The translations under genes were made by a program, and so were the position numbers. From the NCBI GenBank assembly GCA_947383145.1, contig CANDCH010000002.1, positions 124,001-188,000 on the forward strand: a stretch of 64,000 nt of DNA, in the 5' to 3' direction. Below are positions 29,371 through 38,211 of the stretch, in pieces (within the stretch, counting starts at the first letter, position 1; every line of letters begins with the position of its first letter). Below the pieces are notes generated by a model. It searched no databases, was not told the DNA's origin, and saw only the letters and a list, made by a program, of their open reading frames with translations. The stretch is from an uncultured bacterium (lineage in GTDB: Bacteria; Bacillota; Clostridia; Oscillospirales; Oscillospiraceae).

Positions 29371-32300
29371 CTGGCTTTATTTTTCCAAGCAGCTCATCGA
29401 GGTGGGGGACGTGAACTTCCTGACCGGAAAAAACGGCGCGGGAAAGTCCACGGTCATCGACGCGCTCCAGATCGTCCTTCTGGGTGAGACCAACGCCCGA
29501 AACTTCAACCAGGCCGCCAACGAAAAATCCCAGCGCACCTTGGACGGATACCTGCGGGCCGATATGGATGAGAACTCCCCCTATTCCCGGCGGGGAAAGG
29601 ATTTTTCCAGCTATATTGCCTGCGAGTTCCAGGACGAGACGGAGGGGACCCAATTTGTCACGGGAGTGGTCTTTGACTGCCGCAACGACGGGGTCAACCA
29701 GGAGCATTTCTTCATCTACGACGGCGCCATCCCCGAGCACTGCTTTTTAGCAGGCCGGGAGGCCATGGATACCCAAAGCCTGCGGACATTCCTCCGGCAG
29801 CAGTACGGCGCCCGCGCCAAGCTGTACGATACCCAGAAGCAGTACCGGACAGATATGCTGGCCAAGTGGAACGTCCACAGCGAGCAGGTCAGCCGGATGC
29901 TGAAAAAGGCGGTGTCCTTCCGGCCCATTGTGGATATCCAGAAGTTTATCACCGAAAACATCTGCGACATCCCAGATAAGCCGGACATCGAGGCCATGCA
30001 GCAAAACATCCGGGACTACAAGCGCCACGAGCAGCTGGCCCAGCGGCAGGAGGAAAAGCTGGAAAAGCTGCGGGAGATTGCCCGGCTTTTCCGGGAGACG
30101 CAGGCTGCGCTGGACCGCTGGGAGCAGCAAAGCTTCCTGGTTCTCTGGGCGGAAAAGGAGGATTTGGAGGGCCGGATCGCCCAAAAGCAGAACGAGAAGA
30201 AGGACTGTCAGGCTGGGGTGGAGCGGGAGGAAAACGCGTTCCAGCAGGCCGCGGGGCAGATTGGGGAGAGGCAGAGGCGGCAGGAGGAATTGACCGCCGC
30301 CTGTGCCCAGAGCGATGTGGTTCACGAGGAGAACCGGCTGAACGCGGAGAAACGGGCCTTACTGAAAGAACAAAAGGGCTTGCTTGACCAGGTGCGGTCC
30401 ACTGCGCTGGAAATCAAACGGGAAGCCAATCTTCTGTGCAGTCTGGGGCAGAAGATCTCCGGCTGGGAGGAGAACCCGCTTTTGACGTCTGTGCGTGCCG
30501 CCGCGGAGGAGCTCCAACAGGTGTACGCCGGTTTCTGCGGCTGCGACGACCGGGTGTTCGCCCAGTCGCTGGACATATTCGAGCGGGCCCAAGAGGCGGT
30601 ATCCAGGTTTATGGCCGCCGTCCGTGAGACGGCCTATAAGGTGGAAGAACTGCTCCGCCAGCTGAATGGCGAACAGGACCGGCGGCGGGCTGCGTTGGCC
30701 AATCTGCGCAGGAATGTCAAGGACTATCCGACGGAGCTGAGGCAGCTGCGCGGCCGCCTTTCCGCTGAGCTGAAGCGTCAGGCGGGCCGGGAGGTTCGGG
30801 TGGACATCCTGGCCGATGTGCTGGAAATCGCGGAGGGCGAGGAGCGCTGGCGGAAAGCGGTGGAGGGATATCTGAACACCCAGAAGTTCTACCTGTTGGT
30901 CGAGCCGGAGCGCTACCAGGAGGCGCTGACCCTCTACGACGGGATCAAGGGCGATTACAGCGGCTGGTCCTTTGGCCTGGTGGACATCGCAAAGCTGCGG
31001 GAGCAGGAGAATATCAAGCCGCGAGGCGACAGCCTGGCGCGGAAAATTGAGACGGACCACGAGTTGGCCCGCACATACATCGACTACCTATTGGGCCGGG
31101 TGGTGTGCTGCGCCCATGTGAGTCAGCTGCGCGGGCACAGGACGGCGCTGACCGCGGACGGTATGCTGTACCAGGGCTATGTGGCTCGCCCGCTGCGGAA
31201 GGAACAGATGGAGAACACGTTCATCGGACGCAGGGCTGTTACGCTGCGGATCGAGCGGCTGGAAGCTGAGATGAAAGCCACGGAAGTGGAGATCGCGGGC
31301 TGGACGCCGGTGGGGACCCTACTGACAAAGCACAAGGGCGACGAAACTCTTTTTACCCAGTTTTTTGTGCAGAGCACAGTGGAGCAGCGCCGTATGGACT
31401 TTCGGCGGGGGCGAGAGATCGCGACGGAGGTGGAGCGGCTTGACGAAGAGCTGTCCCGCCTGGATCTGTTCTGGCTGAACGAGCAGCGGCGGCAGATTGA
31501 GCTTTTGAAGCGGGAAATCGCCGGGTTAGACGGCGAGAAAACCAGGCACGCCCAGGAGAAGGCCCGGCTGGAGGAGCGCATCCGGCGGCTGGAATATGTG
31601 GAGCTGCCGGAGCTGTATGGAAAACAGGCGGAAAAAGAGGACGCGCTGAGCGAACAGTTCACCCCGTCGTTTGTGGAGCGGGTGGGCAAACCCCGGTACG
31701 AGCAGGAGTTTGTCCGGCTGAAACGGGCCGCAGCCGTGGCCAAAAACTTTGGGGACCGGCTGGCCCAGACGCGGAGAGAGCGGGAGACGGCGCAGAGCAG
31801 GCTGTTCAAGGCGCGCCAGGAATATGTCAGCGCATTCCAGCCCTGTCCCTTCCGCGTGGACGTCATGGGCAACGATGAATTTGCCCAAGAGCAGAAGCGG
31901 CTGGAGGAGAGCGAGCTGCCGAAGTACCGGGAGAAAATCCGGGCGGCCCGGGAGAGCGCCATGGAGCAATTTCAAAACGACTTCCTGGCCAAGCTGAAAT
32001 CCAGCATTGACCAGGTTCACGACCAGGTGAAGAGCCTGAATAAGGCGTTGAAACGGGCCCAGTTCGGCACGGACCAATATCAGTTCCGGGTGGATCGAAG
32101 CCCCGACTTCGCGGAGTATTATGATATGATCATGGCCCCTGAGCTGATGGAGGGAGAGGGCGGTTTGTTTGCCCAGCCTTTCCAGCAGAAGTACGGGCGG
32201 TTGATCGAGGACTTGTTCAGCCGTCTGGCCATGTCCGACGACACGCAGCTCAACGCCCGAAAGCAGAGCGAATTACAGCAGAATATTGAGCGGTATACCG

Positions 32301-32719
32301 ATTTCCGCACCTACCTGAAATTTGACCTGGAGACCACGGATCAGAACGGCTCCAAGCAGCTGTTGTCCCAGACGCTGAATACCAAATCCGGCGGCGAGAC
32401 TCAGACGCCCTTTTACATCGCCGTGCTGGCCTCCTTTGCGCAGCTCTATCAGGTGAATAACCTGTCCGCGCTGGCCAGCAATACGGTGCGGCTGGTGGTT
32501 TTTGACGAGGCGTTCAACAAAATGGACAGCGACCGCATTGTGGAGAGCGTCCGGCTGCTGCGGAAGATGGGCTTGCAGGCTATCATCTGCACTCCGCCGG
32601 ATAAGCTGGCCGACATCATGCCCTTGGCGGATAAGACCCTTCTGGTCAGTAAGGACAAATACAAAATGCACATCCTGTCCTACGAAAAGGAGATGGCCGG
32701 ACAATGGAGCGAGACATAA
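29339..32719 (+). CDS. jetC: Wadjet anti-plasmid system, JetC (SMC/MukB-like ATPase)
   Basis: The motor of the complex, 1126 residues. N-terminal head with Walker A GKNGAGKST (residues 30-38), then long coiled coils (about 230-480 and 650-920) around a hinge region near 490-620. The C-terminal head has ABC signature TKSGGETQTPFY (about 1014-1025) and Walker B LVVFDEAFNKMD (about 1050-1061). JetC dimers extrude DNA loops with ATP. The GTG start at 29339 lies inside jetB (32-base overlap). All ATPase motifs are intact, so the system should be active. Confidence 0.94.
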   Translation: MKRLKKILLINWLYFSKQLIEVGDVNFLTGKNGAGKSTVIDALQIVLLGETNARNFNQAANEKSQRTLDGYLRADMDENSPYSRRGKDFSSYIACEFQDETEGTQFVTGVVFDCRNDGVNQEHFFIYDGAIPEHCFLAGREAMDTQSLRTFLRQQYGARAKLYDTQKQYRTDMLAKWNVHSEQVSRMLKKAVSFRPIVDIQKFITENICDIPDKPDIEAMQQNIRDYKRHEQLAQRQEEKLEKLREIARLFRETQAALDRWEQQSFLVLWAEKEDLEGRIAQKQNEKKDCQAGVEREENAFQQAAGQIGERQRRQEELTAACAQSDVVHEENRLNAEKRALLKEQKGLLDQVRSTALEIKREANLLCSLGQKISGWEENPLLTSVRAAAEELQQVYAGFCGCDDRVFAQSLDIFERAQEAVSRFMAAVRETAYKVEELLRQLNGEQDRRRAALANLRRNVKDYPTELRQLRGRLSAELKRQAGREVRVDILADVLEIAEGEERWRKAVEGYLNTQKFYLLVEPERYQEALTLYDGIKGDYSGWSFGLVDIAKLREQENIKPRGDSLARKIETDHELARTYIDYLLGRVVCCAHVSQLRGHRTALTADGMLYQGYVARPLRKEQMENTFIGRRAVTLRIERLEAEMKATEVEIAGWTPVGTLLTKHKGDETLFTQFFVQSTVEQRRMDFRRGREIATEVERLDEELSRLDLFWLNEQRRQIELLKREIAGLDGEKTRHAQEKARLEERIRRLEYVELPELYGKQAEKEDALSEQFTPSFVERVGKPRYEQEFVRLKRAAAVAKNFGDRLAQTRRERETAQSRLFKARQEYVSAFQPCPFRVDVMGNDEFAQEQKRLEESELPKYREKIRAARESAMEQFQNDFLAKLKSSIDQVHDQVKSLNKALKRAQFGTDQYQFRVDRSPDFAEYYDMIMAPELMEGEGGLFAQPFQQKYGRLIEDLFSRLAMSDDTQLNARKQSELQQNIERYTDFRTYLKFDLETTDQNGSKQLLSQTLNTKSGGETQTPFYIAVLASFAQLYQVNNLSALASNTVRLVVFDEAFNKMDSDRIVESVRLLRKMGLQAIICTPPDKLADIMPLADKTLLVSKDKYKMHILSYEKEMAGQWSET

Positions 32720-33948
32720 TCCTGTCCCGCCTGCTGGAGAAGTATGAGAGAAGCAAGCACCTGCTTGAGCCGGGGGCGTCCAGCCGGCGGGTGATGCTGC
32801 GGGTAGAACGAAAGGAGCTGCCGGAGTACCAATACCAGAACGCGGCGATCCGCGACGAATTCAACCGGGCGGCGGAGGAGCTGGCGCGGGAAGGGCTTGT
32901 TTCTGCCGAATGGGTGAAGAACAGGCCGGTGCTGTCGGCGGTGGCGCTCAATCTGAAAGCCGTGGAGCGGTGCTATCAGGCCGCGGGCCGGACGCACCCC
33001 AGGGCGCGGGCGGAGCGGGTTGCAGAGAAGGTTCAGGCCGGGCTGGCCCATGTGGATACGCCTTGGATCGCAGACTGGCGGGACGAGGTGTGCGAAAGGG
33101 CGCGTAACATATACGCCGTTCCGCATTTCTGCAAAAAGGATCCGGCCGTTTTGCCGGAGCTTCTGACCGCGCTGGCACAGTACGACGCGCTGCGGGGCGA
33201 GCCGGTGACCATGCGGGCGTTCAGCAGCCGGTGCTATCACGACAGCAAACGCTTTGAGCGCAACGTCCGCGAGATCTTTCTGGAGATTGCCCGGAGCCGT
33301 CATCCAGGGCTGGCCGAGGCTTGTGAGCAAAGCGGCCTGGGCGTTCGGGACCAGCTCGCGTATCTCGGCATCTACGCGCGGCCGGAGCTGTACGAGCTGT
33401 CCGGCCGGTGCGCGCTTACCACAGAGACGGGGCGCCTCCATGTGGATGCTGTCTGGCCCTTTGGGATTGCCCTGCCCAGCACCGCCGTGGACGCCGTCCG
33501 GTCGATTGACTTGAGCGGAACCGGCCGGGTCGTGTTCATCGAAAACAAGACGAATTACGACGAGTTTCTGCTCTCCGAGCTGGACGCGGGGACGCTGGCG
33601 GTCTATCACGGGGGCTTCCTCAGCCCGCAGAAACGCAAGCTGTTCGTAAAGATTGCGCAGGCGCTTCCGGAGGGGGCGCAGGCGTTCTTTTGGGCCGACA
33701 TCGACCTGGGGGGATTTCGGATGTTCTCCCAGCTGCAAGCCCTGATTCCTGGGCTGCTTCCCCTTCGCATGGGCGGGGAGGATGTCACCGCATACCGGGA
33801 GAATGGGCTGCCGCGCTCCCAGGAATATCTGGACCGGTTGGCGCAAACGCTGGAGAGCGGGGATTTCCCACTGTTTGAAGGCGCAATCCAACGGATTTTG
33901 GAGTACGGCGTGACCATCGAGCAGGAAATCTTTTTGGGGAACAGATAG
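32704..33948 (+). CDS. jetD: Wadjet anti-plasmid system, JetD (TOPRIM nuclease, DUF2220)
   Basis: The nuclease subunit, 414 residues, which cleaves plasmid DNA when the extruding complex stalls on a small circle. An N-terminal arm and DNA-binding region precede a C-terminal TOPRIM fold. Its acidic residues are visible in VVFIENKTNYDEFL (Glu near 280) and FFWADIDLGGFRMF (Asp-x-Asp near 333). The ATG lies 16 bases inside the end of jetC. It is the last gene of the operon. All four subunits have complete-looking lengths and motifs. Confidence 0.9.
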   Translation: MERDIILSRLLEKYERSKHLLEPGASSRRVMLRVERKELPEYQYQNAAIRDEFNRAAEELAREGLVSAEWVKNRPVLSAVALNLKAVERCYQAAGRTHPRARAERVAEKVQAGLAHVDTPWIADWRDEVCERARNIYAVPHFCKKDPAVLPELLTALAQYDALRGEPVTMRAFSSRCYHDSKRFERNVREIFLEIARSRHPGLAEACEQSGLGVRDQLAYLGIYARPELYELSGRCALTTETGRLHVDAVWPFGIALPSTAVDAVRSIDLSGTGRVVFIENKTNYDEFLLSELDAGTLAVYHGGFLSPQKRKLFVKIAQALPEGAQAFFWADIDLGGFRMFSQLQALIPGLLPLRMGGEDVTAYRENGLPRSQEYLDRLAQTLESGDFPLFEGAIQRILEYGVTIEQEIFLGNR

Positions 33949-34232
33949 GCCGTCTTGACAGAGGAAACGGGAAGCGGCCGCTTCGCCCAGCTCCTTGCCC
34001 CGGTGGCCCAGCGCCTTTTTCATAATTCGGAATCACCGCGGACGCAGCGGCTGACAGCGGTCCTCCAGAAAAGGGCGCCATATGGAAAATAGCCCGGGGC
34101 CAGACGGTGCGCTGGCTGTCGGAGAGCCATGTCGCAGCCCCGGATGATATCCGGGCGTTTGACCGGCTGAGGTATTGGTTCCAGCCGGAGCCGTCCACAG
34201 AAAACCGTATTGTATTTCTGAAAGCCGGGCAT
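33949..34232. other. decayed sequence after jetD
   Basis: No intact gene. On the plus strand one frame reads KIARGQTVRWLSESHVAAPD then DIRAFDRLRYWFQPEP (about 34084-34200), ending at a TGA near 34250. It lacks a start and ribosome site and looks like the C-terminal remnant of an unidentified protein. This marks the right edge of the accessory island. Confidence 0.45.
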
Positions 34233-34266
34233 AAAACAAGCGCCCGCAGCTGATTGCGGGCGCTTG
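34233..34266 (-). terminator. terminator of thyX
   Basis: The minus strand forms a perfect 12-bp stem CAAGCGCCCGCA / TGCGGGCGCTTG with a six-base loop, followed by TTTT. Confidence 0.88.
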
Positions 34267-34315
34267 GGCCGGCGGGACGCAGAAACGGGCGGCGCACTCC
34301 CGGCCGAACGGCTTT

Positions 34316-34951
34316 TTACGGCTCGTTTTCCGCCGGAATGTCGTCGAACAGGACGGGGATTCTCTGCCGGAAATCCGCCAGCAGGGCGCAGGCCACCTGC
34401 CGCATCTGGGGGTGAGCGGCGGGGACGGCGCGCAGCCGGAAGAAGTGCCGCCACTCCCGCAGGTTCATGGTGGTCACAATCTCCGTTTTCAGGCTGTTGG
34501 GCAGAACGCTCCGGGCCTCCTGAGGCGAGGCTCCCGCCTCCAGCAGGCGGAAATACGCGTTTTCGGCGGCTCTCATGGCGTCCTCCCAGATCCCGTAGGC
34601 CTGGGCGTCCTCCCGCCAGAAGCAGGGGCGGATGAAGGTCAGCTCGCTGCCGAACTGATCCCGGCTGTAGTTACAGTAGCGGGTGCTCTCCTGGCTGTAG
34701 CTGGCAATGCGGTGGCGGACCAGCTCGTGGGTTACGCCCCGGTCGCAGATCAGCCTGACGGTGACCTTTTCATGCTCAATGACGGACTCGTGCCCCCTGG
34801 CCAGCAAGCCGGCCAGGAATGTGCGGCGGGACGTCTCGGTGATCCGCCCCTCGCTCTTGTAGCAGACCCGTCCGACGCGCTCCAGCCGCCGCAGCATCTC
34901 CTCGCCGTCGATCTCCTGCAAAAATTCGTGACTTGGGTCAATCAGCTTCAT
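34316..34951 (-). CDS. thyX: flavin-dependent thymidylate synthase
   Basis: ThyX makes dTMP from dUMP using FAD, NAD(P)H and methylene-THF. 211 residues, the standard size. The signature RHR-x7-S motif reads ELVRHRIASYSQESTRYCNY (about residues 79-98). HESVIEHEKVTVRLICDRG before it and TTMNLREWRHFFRLR later are also conserved. The ATG at 34951 is chosen because AGGGAGGACC precedes it and homology begins at MKLIDPSHEFL. It lies 60 bases downstream of the TVP38-family gene on the same strand and is probably cotranscribed with it. Confidence 0.96.
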   Translation of the reverse strand: MKLIDPSHEFLQEIDGEEMLRRLERVGRVCYKSEGRITETSRRTFLAGLLARGHESVIEHEKVTVRLICDRGVTHELVRHRIASYSQESTRYCNYSRDQFGSELTFIRPCFWREDAQAYGIWEDAMRAAENAYFRLLEAGASPQEARSVLPNSLKTEIVTTMNLREWRHFFRLRAVPAAHPQMRQVACALLADFRQRIPVLFDDIPAENEP

Positions 34952-35011
34952 ATGGGGGTCCTCCCTGTTGTTGTTGGAGGATATCATACCACATTTTCCA
35001 CCGCCGCGCAA

Positions 35012-35692
35012 CTACCGCTTCAGCCGCTGGAGCACGGCGTCCTCCAGCCGGTCGCCGTATTTCATGGCCAGCAGGAACAAAAGCAGGCCGCCCAGGCCCA
35101 GCAGCGCCATGCCCCAGGGGGGGATGAACAGGGTGGCGCTGCCCACCATGCAGGACACCAGCAGCCCCCAGGGCCGTGCCAGCGCCGCCAGCAGGAAAAA
35201 CCGCCGGAAGGAGATGTCGGTGAGCCCGGCCAGGATGCACAGAATATCGTCGGGGAAGAAGGGGAAGAGGAACGCCAGAGCCAGGAACACGTCCCGCTTG
35301 CGGCGGATGAGGTCCAGATACTTGCCGGACAGCTTTTCACCGACGAACCGGCCCGCAAACGTCCGGCCCAGGGCCCGGGCCAGGGCGAACACGATGGCGG
35401 AGCCCAGGGTGACCGCCCCCCAGGTGAGCAGGAAGGAGGGCCACAGCCCGAAGAGATAGGCCCCCGCCGCCGCCGTGATATTGCTGGGGATGGGGGCCAC
35501 GATGACGGACACCAGCTGCACGCCGAAATAGGCCAGGTGGGACCAGGGGGCGCAGCGGGCGATATACTCCCCCAGCTTCTCCTGGGAGCCCGCCGCCTCA
35601 AAAAAACCTGTGGCGTACAGCGCCCACACGCTGCCCCCCAGTATGGCGATGGTAAGCGCCCAGAGGAGGATTTTGACCGATCTGTTTTCCAT
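35012..35692 (-). CDS. TVP38/TMEM64 (VTT domain) membrane protein
   Basis: A 226-residue integral membrane protein of the DedA/VTT superfamily, whose members include lipid scramblases and flippases. About six hydrophobic segments are visible, with the VTT hallmarks SVIVAPIPSNITAAAGAYLF, ALARALGRTFAGRFVGEKLS and ALAFLFPFFPDDILCILAGL (the FPxxPDDxLC-type loop). ARPWGLLVSCMVGS follows. It is the first gene of a unit with thyX. The ribosome site is poor (GGCGGGG). The substrate is unknown; a role in envelope lipid movement is inferred from the family. Confidence 0.88.
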   Translation of the reverse strand: MENRSVKILLWALTIAILGGSVWALYATGFFEAAGSQEKLGEYIARCAPWSHLAYFGVQLVSVIVAPIPSNITAAAGAYLFGLWPSFLLTWGAVTLGSAIVFALARALGRTFAGRFVGEKLSGKYLDLIRRKRDVFLALAFLFPFFPDDILCILAGLTDISFRRFFLLAALARPWGLLVSCMVGSATLFIPPWGMALLGLGGLLLFLLAMKYGDRLEDAVLQRLKR

Positions 35693-35724
35693 AAAAGCCC
35701 CGCCTTTGTGTTTAGTCTATGCCT

Positions 35725-35752
35725 ATTATAGCGGGTGAATGGAAAATGGCAA
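35725..35752 (-). promoter_or_regulatory. sigma-A promoter of the TVP38-thyX unit
   Basis: The minus strand reads TTGCCA (35752-35747), 16 bases, TATAAT (35730-35725). Confidence 0.75.
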
Positions 35753-35785
35753 CAAAGGTTTCCGGAAAAAACTATGAAGATTTTT

Positions 35786-35953
35786 TTAGGGAAGGACTGA
35801 TTAAATCGGCAAGAGCGGTTTGCGAGAGATTTTCCGCCACAGTAAGGCGTGATTTCGCAGGAATAATTGCGTTTATTTCAAGAAATCACAACGAAGCCGC
35901 GGCGGAAAAGATCCGCAAAGCGCCGCAGACGCATTTAATCAGTCCTTCCTTAG
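35786..35953. mobile_element. MITE-like foldback element with TTAG target duplication
   Basis: A 160-bp element (35790-35949) bounded by perfect 17-bp terminal inverted repeats GGAAGGACTGATTAAAT / ATTTAATCAGTCCTTCC. Each is flanked by TTAG (35786-35789 and 35950-35953). The interior is also imperfectly palindromic: GTTTGCG...GATTTTCCGCC pairs with GGCGGAAAAGATC-CGCAAA, and GTGATTTC pairs with GAAATCAC. It encodes no transposase; the 81-codon frame crossing it is not a gene. It lies between the TVP38 promoter and the end of the PTS permease gene. Confidence 0.8.
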
Positions 35954-35971
35954 GAAGCCCGTGAAAAACCG

Positions 35972-38107
35972 TTAGGCCTTGACCTCCAGCAAAGGCGTTC
36001 CGGCCTTGACCTCCCCTGCCGCAAGGGGCGCCACGCCGGCGTAATCGTCGGTGTTGCAGACGATCATGGGCGTGGTCAGCAGATAGCCCGCCGCCCTGAC
36101 GGCCTCCATGTCGAAGGAGATCAGCAGGTCGCCCTTCTTCACCCGCTGGCCCGCCTCCACATGGGCGGTGAAGTGCCGTCCCTTCAATTCCACGGTGTTA
36201 ATGCCGATGTGGAGCAGCAGCTCCACGCCGCTGTCGGTGACCAGGCCGATGGCGTGGCGCGTGTCAAAGAGATTGTCCACAACCCCGCCGGCAGGGGCGT
36301 ACAGCCTGCCCTCGCTGGGTTCCACGGCCACGCCCTCCCCCAGCACGCAGGCGGAGAAGGCCTCGTCCTGAACCTCGGCCATGGGCACCACCGTTCCGTC
36401 CATATGGGCCGCCAGCACCGCGCCCTGCTTGGCGGGGGCGGCGTCCCGGGCGGGCGCGGCCGCGGGGGCGGGCGCGGTCAGGCCGTCCAGCCGGTCAGAC
36501 TCCGGGGAATCCATGAAGTCCACCAGGTTGGATTTAATGACCGCCACCTGGGGCCCGTACACCACCTGCACGCCGTTGCCCTTGTGGATGACGCCGGAGG
36601 CCCCGGACTGCTTCAGAAGGGCGTCGGCCACCTGCTCCGGGTCGATGACGGTGACCCGCAGGCGGGTGGCGCAGCAGTCCACGTCGGAGAGGTTGGCCTT
36701 GCCGCCAAGGCCCTTGAGGATCAGGGCGGACACGGGGTCGGACACGCCGGCCGCGGAGCCGGAGCCGTCGGGGCCCACGCCTGTCTTGGCCTTGAAGTCG
36801 GAGCGGGTGAAGAGCTTGGTCTCCTCTCCCTCGTCCTCCCGGCCAGGGGTCTTGAGGTCCATTTTGGTGATCATGAAGTAGAAGGTGAAGTAATAGATCA
36901 CGAAGTAAAACACACCCACGATGGGAATCCAGATCCAGTGGGTCTTGGCGTTGCCCTGGAGGATGCCGAACAGGGTCAGGTCGATGACGCCGCCGGAGAA
37001 GGTCATGCCCACGCCCACGTTAAAGACGTGCATCAGCATATAGGACAATCCGGCGTAAACGCAGTGAACGGCGTACATCAGGGGGGCGACGAAGAGGAAG
37101 GTGAACTCCAGGGGCTCGGTGATGCCGGTGAGCATGGCCGTGAGGGCGGCGGACAGCAGCAGCCCCCCCGCCGCCTGCCTCTTCTCGGTCTTGGCGGTCT
37201 TATACATAGCCAGCGCCGCCCCGGGCAGTCCAAAGATCATGAAGGGGAATTTGCCCGCCATAAACCGGGTGGCGGAGACAGAAAACACCTCGGTGCTCTT
37301 GGAGGCCAGCTCGGCGAAGAAGATATTCTGCGCCCCCTGAACGGTCACGCCGTCAACCATGGCGGCACCGCCCATGGCGGTCTGCCAGAAGGGCATATAG
37401 AACACATGGTGCAGGCCAAAGGGAATCAGCGCCCGCTCCAGAACGCCGTAAATCCATGTGCCCGCATAGCCGGACTGGAGGACCAGATTGCCCAGGGCGG
37501 CAATACCGGCCTGAACCGCGGGCCAGACGTAGAACATGGCGATGCCCACCGCCACAAACACAATGGTGCATATGATCGGCACGAACCGGGTGCCGCCGAA
37601 GAAGGAGAGCACCTGGGGAAGCTGGATTTTATAGAACCGGTTGTGGAGGGCGGCCACGCCCAGGCCCACAATGATGCCGCCGAACACGCCCATTTGCAGG
37701 GTGGTGATGCCCAGCATGGAGGTGGTGGTGTTGGCCGCCATGGCCTCCACGCCGCCCCGGGCGGTAATCATGGCGGAGATGGCGGTGTTCATCACCAGAT
37801 AGGCCACGGCCCCGGACAGGGCGGCCACCTCCTTTTCCTTCTTGGCCATGCCGATGGCGACCCCCATGGCGAACAGAAGGGCCAGGTTGTTGAACACGGC
37901 GCTGCCGCACTGGTTCATGATGTCCAGAATGGTGTAGATCACGCTGCCCTCGTAGATCACGCCGGTGAGGCCGTAGGTCTCCAGCATGGTCTGATTGGTG
38001 AACGAGCTGCCCACGCCCAGCAGCAGGCCGGCCACGGGCAGAAGGGCGATGGGCAGCATAAAGGAGCGGCCCACGCGCTGCAGCACGCCAAAGATTTTGT
38101 CCTTCAT
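35972..38107 (-). CDS. PTS EIICBA sugar permease (glucose/N-acetylglucosamine family)
   Basis: A 711-residue PTS transporter that imports and phosphorylates a hexose. The EIIC membrane domain (about 1-400) has RSFMLPIALLPVAGLLLGVG, a glucose-family GITEPLEFTFLFVAPLMYA and HHVFY motifs. EIIB carries the phosphocysteine in VDCCATRLRVTV (about 475). An Ala/Pro linker leads to EIIA with VELLLHIGINTVELKG, whose His is the phosphorylation site (about 633). The domain order is C-B-A. AAGGAGG precedes the ATG. It is downstream of a LicT-type antiterminator gene and probably read from the same leader. Whether glucose, GlcNAc or another hexose is carried cannot be settled here. Confidence 0.93.
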   Translation of the reverse strand: MKDKIFGVLQRVGRSFMLPIALLPVAGLLLGVGSSFTNQTMLETYGLTGVIYEGSVIYTILDIMNQCGSAVFNNLALLFAMGVAIGMAKKEKEVAALSGAVAYLVMNTAISAMITARGGVEAMAANTTTSMLGITTLQMGVFGGIIVGLGVAALHNRFYKIQLPQVLSFFGGTRFVPIICTIVFVAVGIAMFYVWPAVQAGIAALGNLVLQSGYAGTWIYGVLERALIPFGLHHVFYMPFWQTAMGGAAMVDGVTVQGAQNIFFAELASKSTEVFSVSATRFMAGKFPFMIFGLPGAALAMYKTAKTEKRQAAGGLLLSAALTAMLTGITEPLEFTFLFVAPLMYAVHCVYAGLSYMLMHVFNVGVGMTFSGGVIDLTLFGILQGNAKTHWIWIPIVGVFYFVIYYFTFYFMITKMDLKTPGREDEGEETKLFTRSDFKAKTGVGPDGSGSAAGVSDPVSALILKGLGGKANLSDVDCCATRLRVTVIDPEQVADALLKQSGASGVIHKGNGVQVVYGPQVAVIKSNLVDFMDSPESDRLDGLTAPAPAAAPARDAAPAKQGAVLAAHMDGTVVPMAEVQDEAFSACVLGEGVAVEPSEGRLYAPAGGVVDNLFDTRHAIGLVTDSGVELLLHIGINTVELKGRHFTAHVEAGQRVKKGDLLISFDMEAVRAAGYLLTTPMIVCNTDDYAGVAPLAAGEVKAGTPLLEVKA

Positions 38108-38211
38108 AGAATAGTCCTCCTTGCTTCAGTTTGTCCATGGCTATATTGTCCCATACCGCGCGCCGGCGCGCGACGCATGGGGTTTGCCCGAAAAAAGCCG
38201 CAATCCGGCCG

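Noticed and set aside
35719..35964. 81-residue small protein
   Set aside because: The frame runs through the MITE-like foldback and the TVP38 promoter, and lacks a ribosome site.
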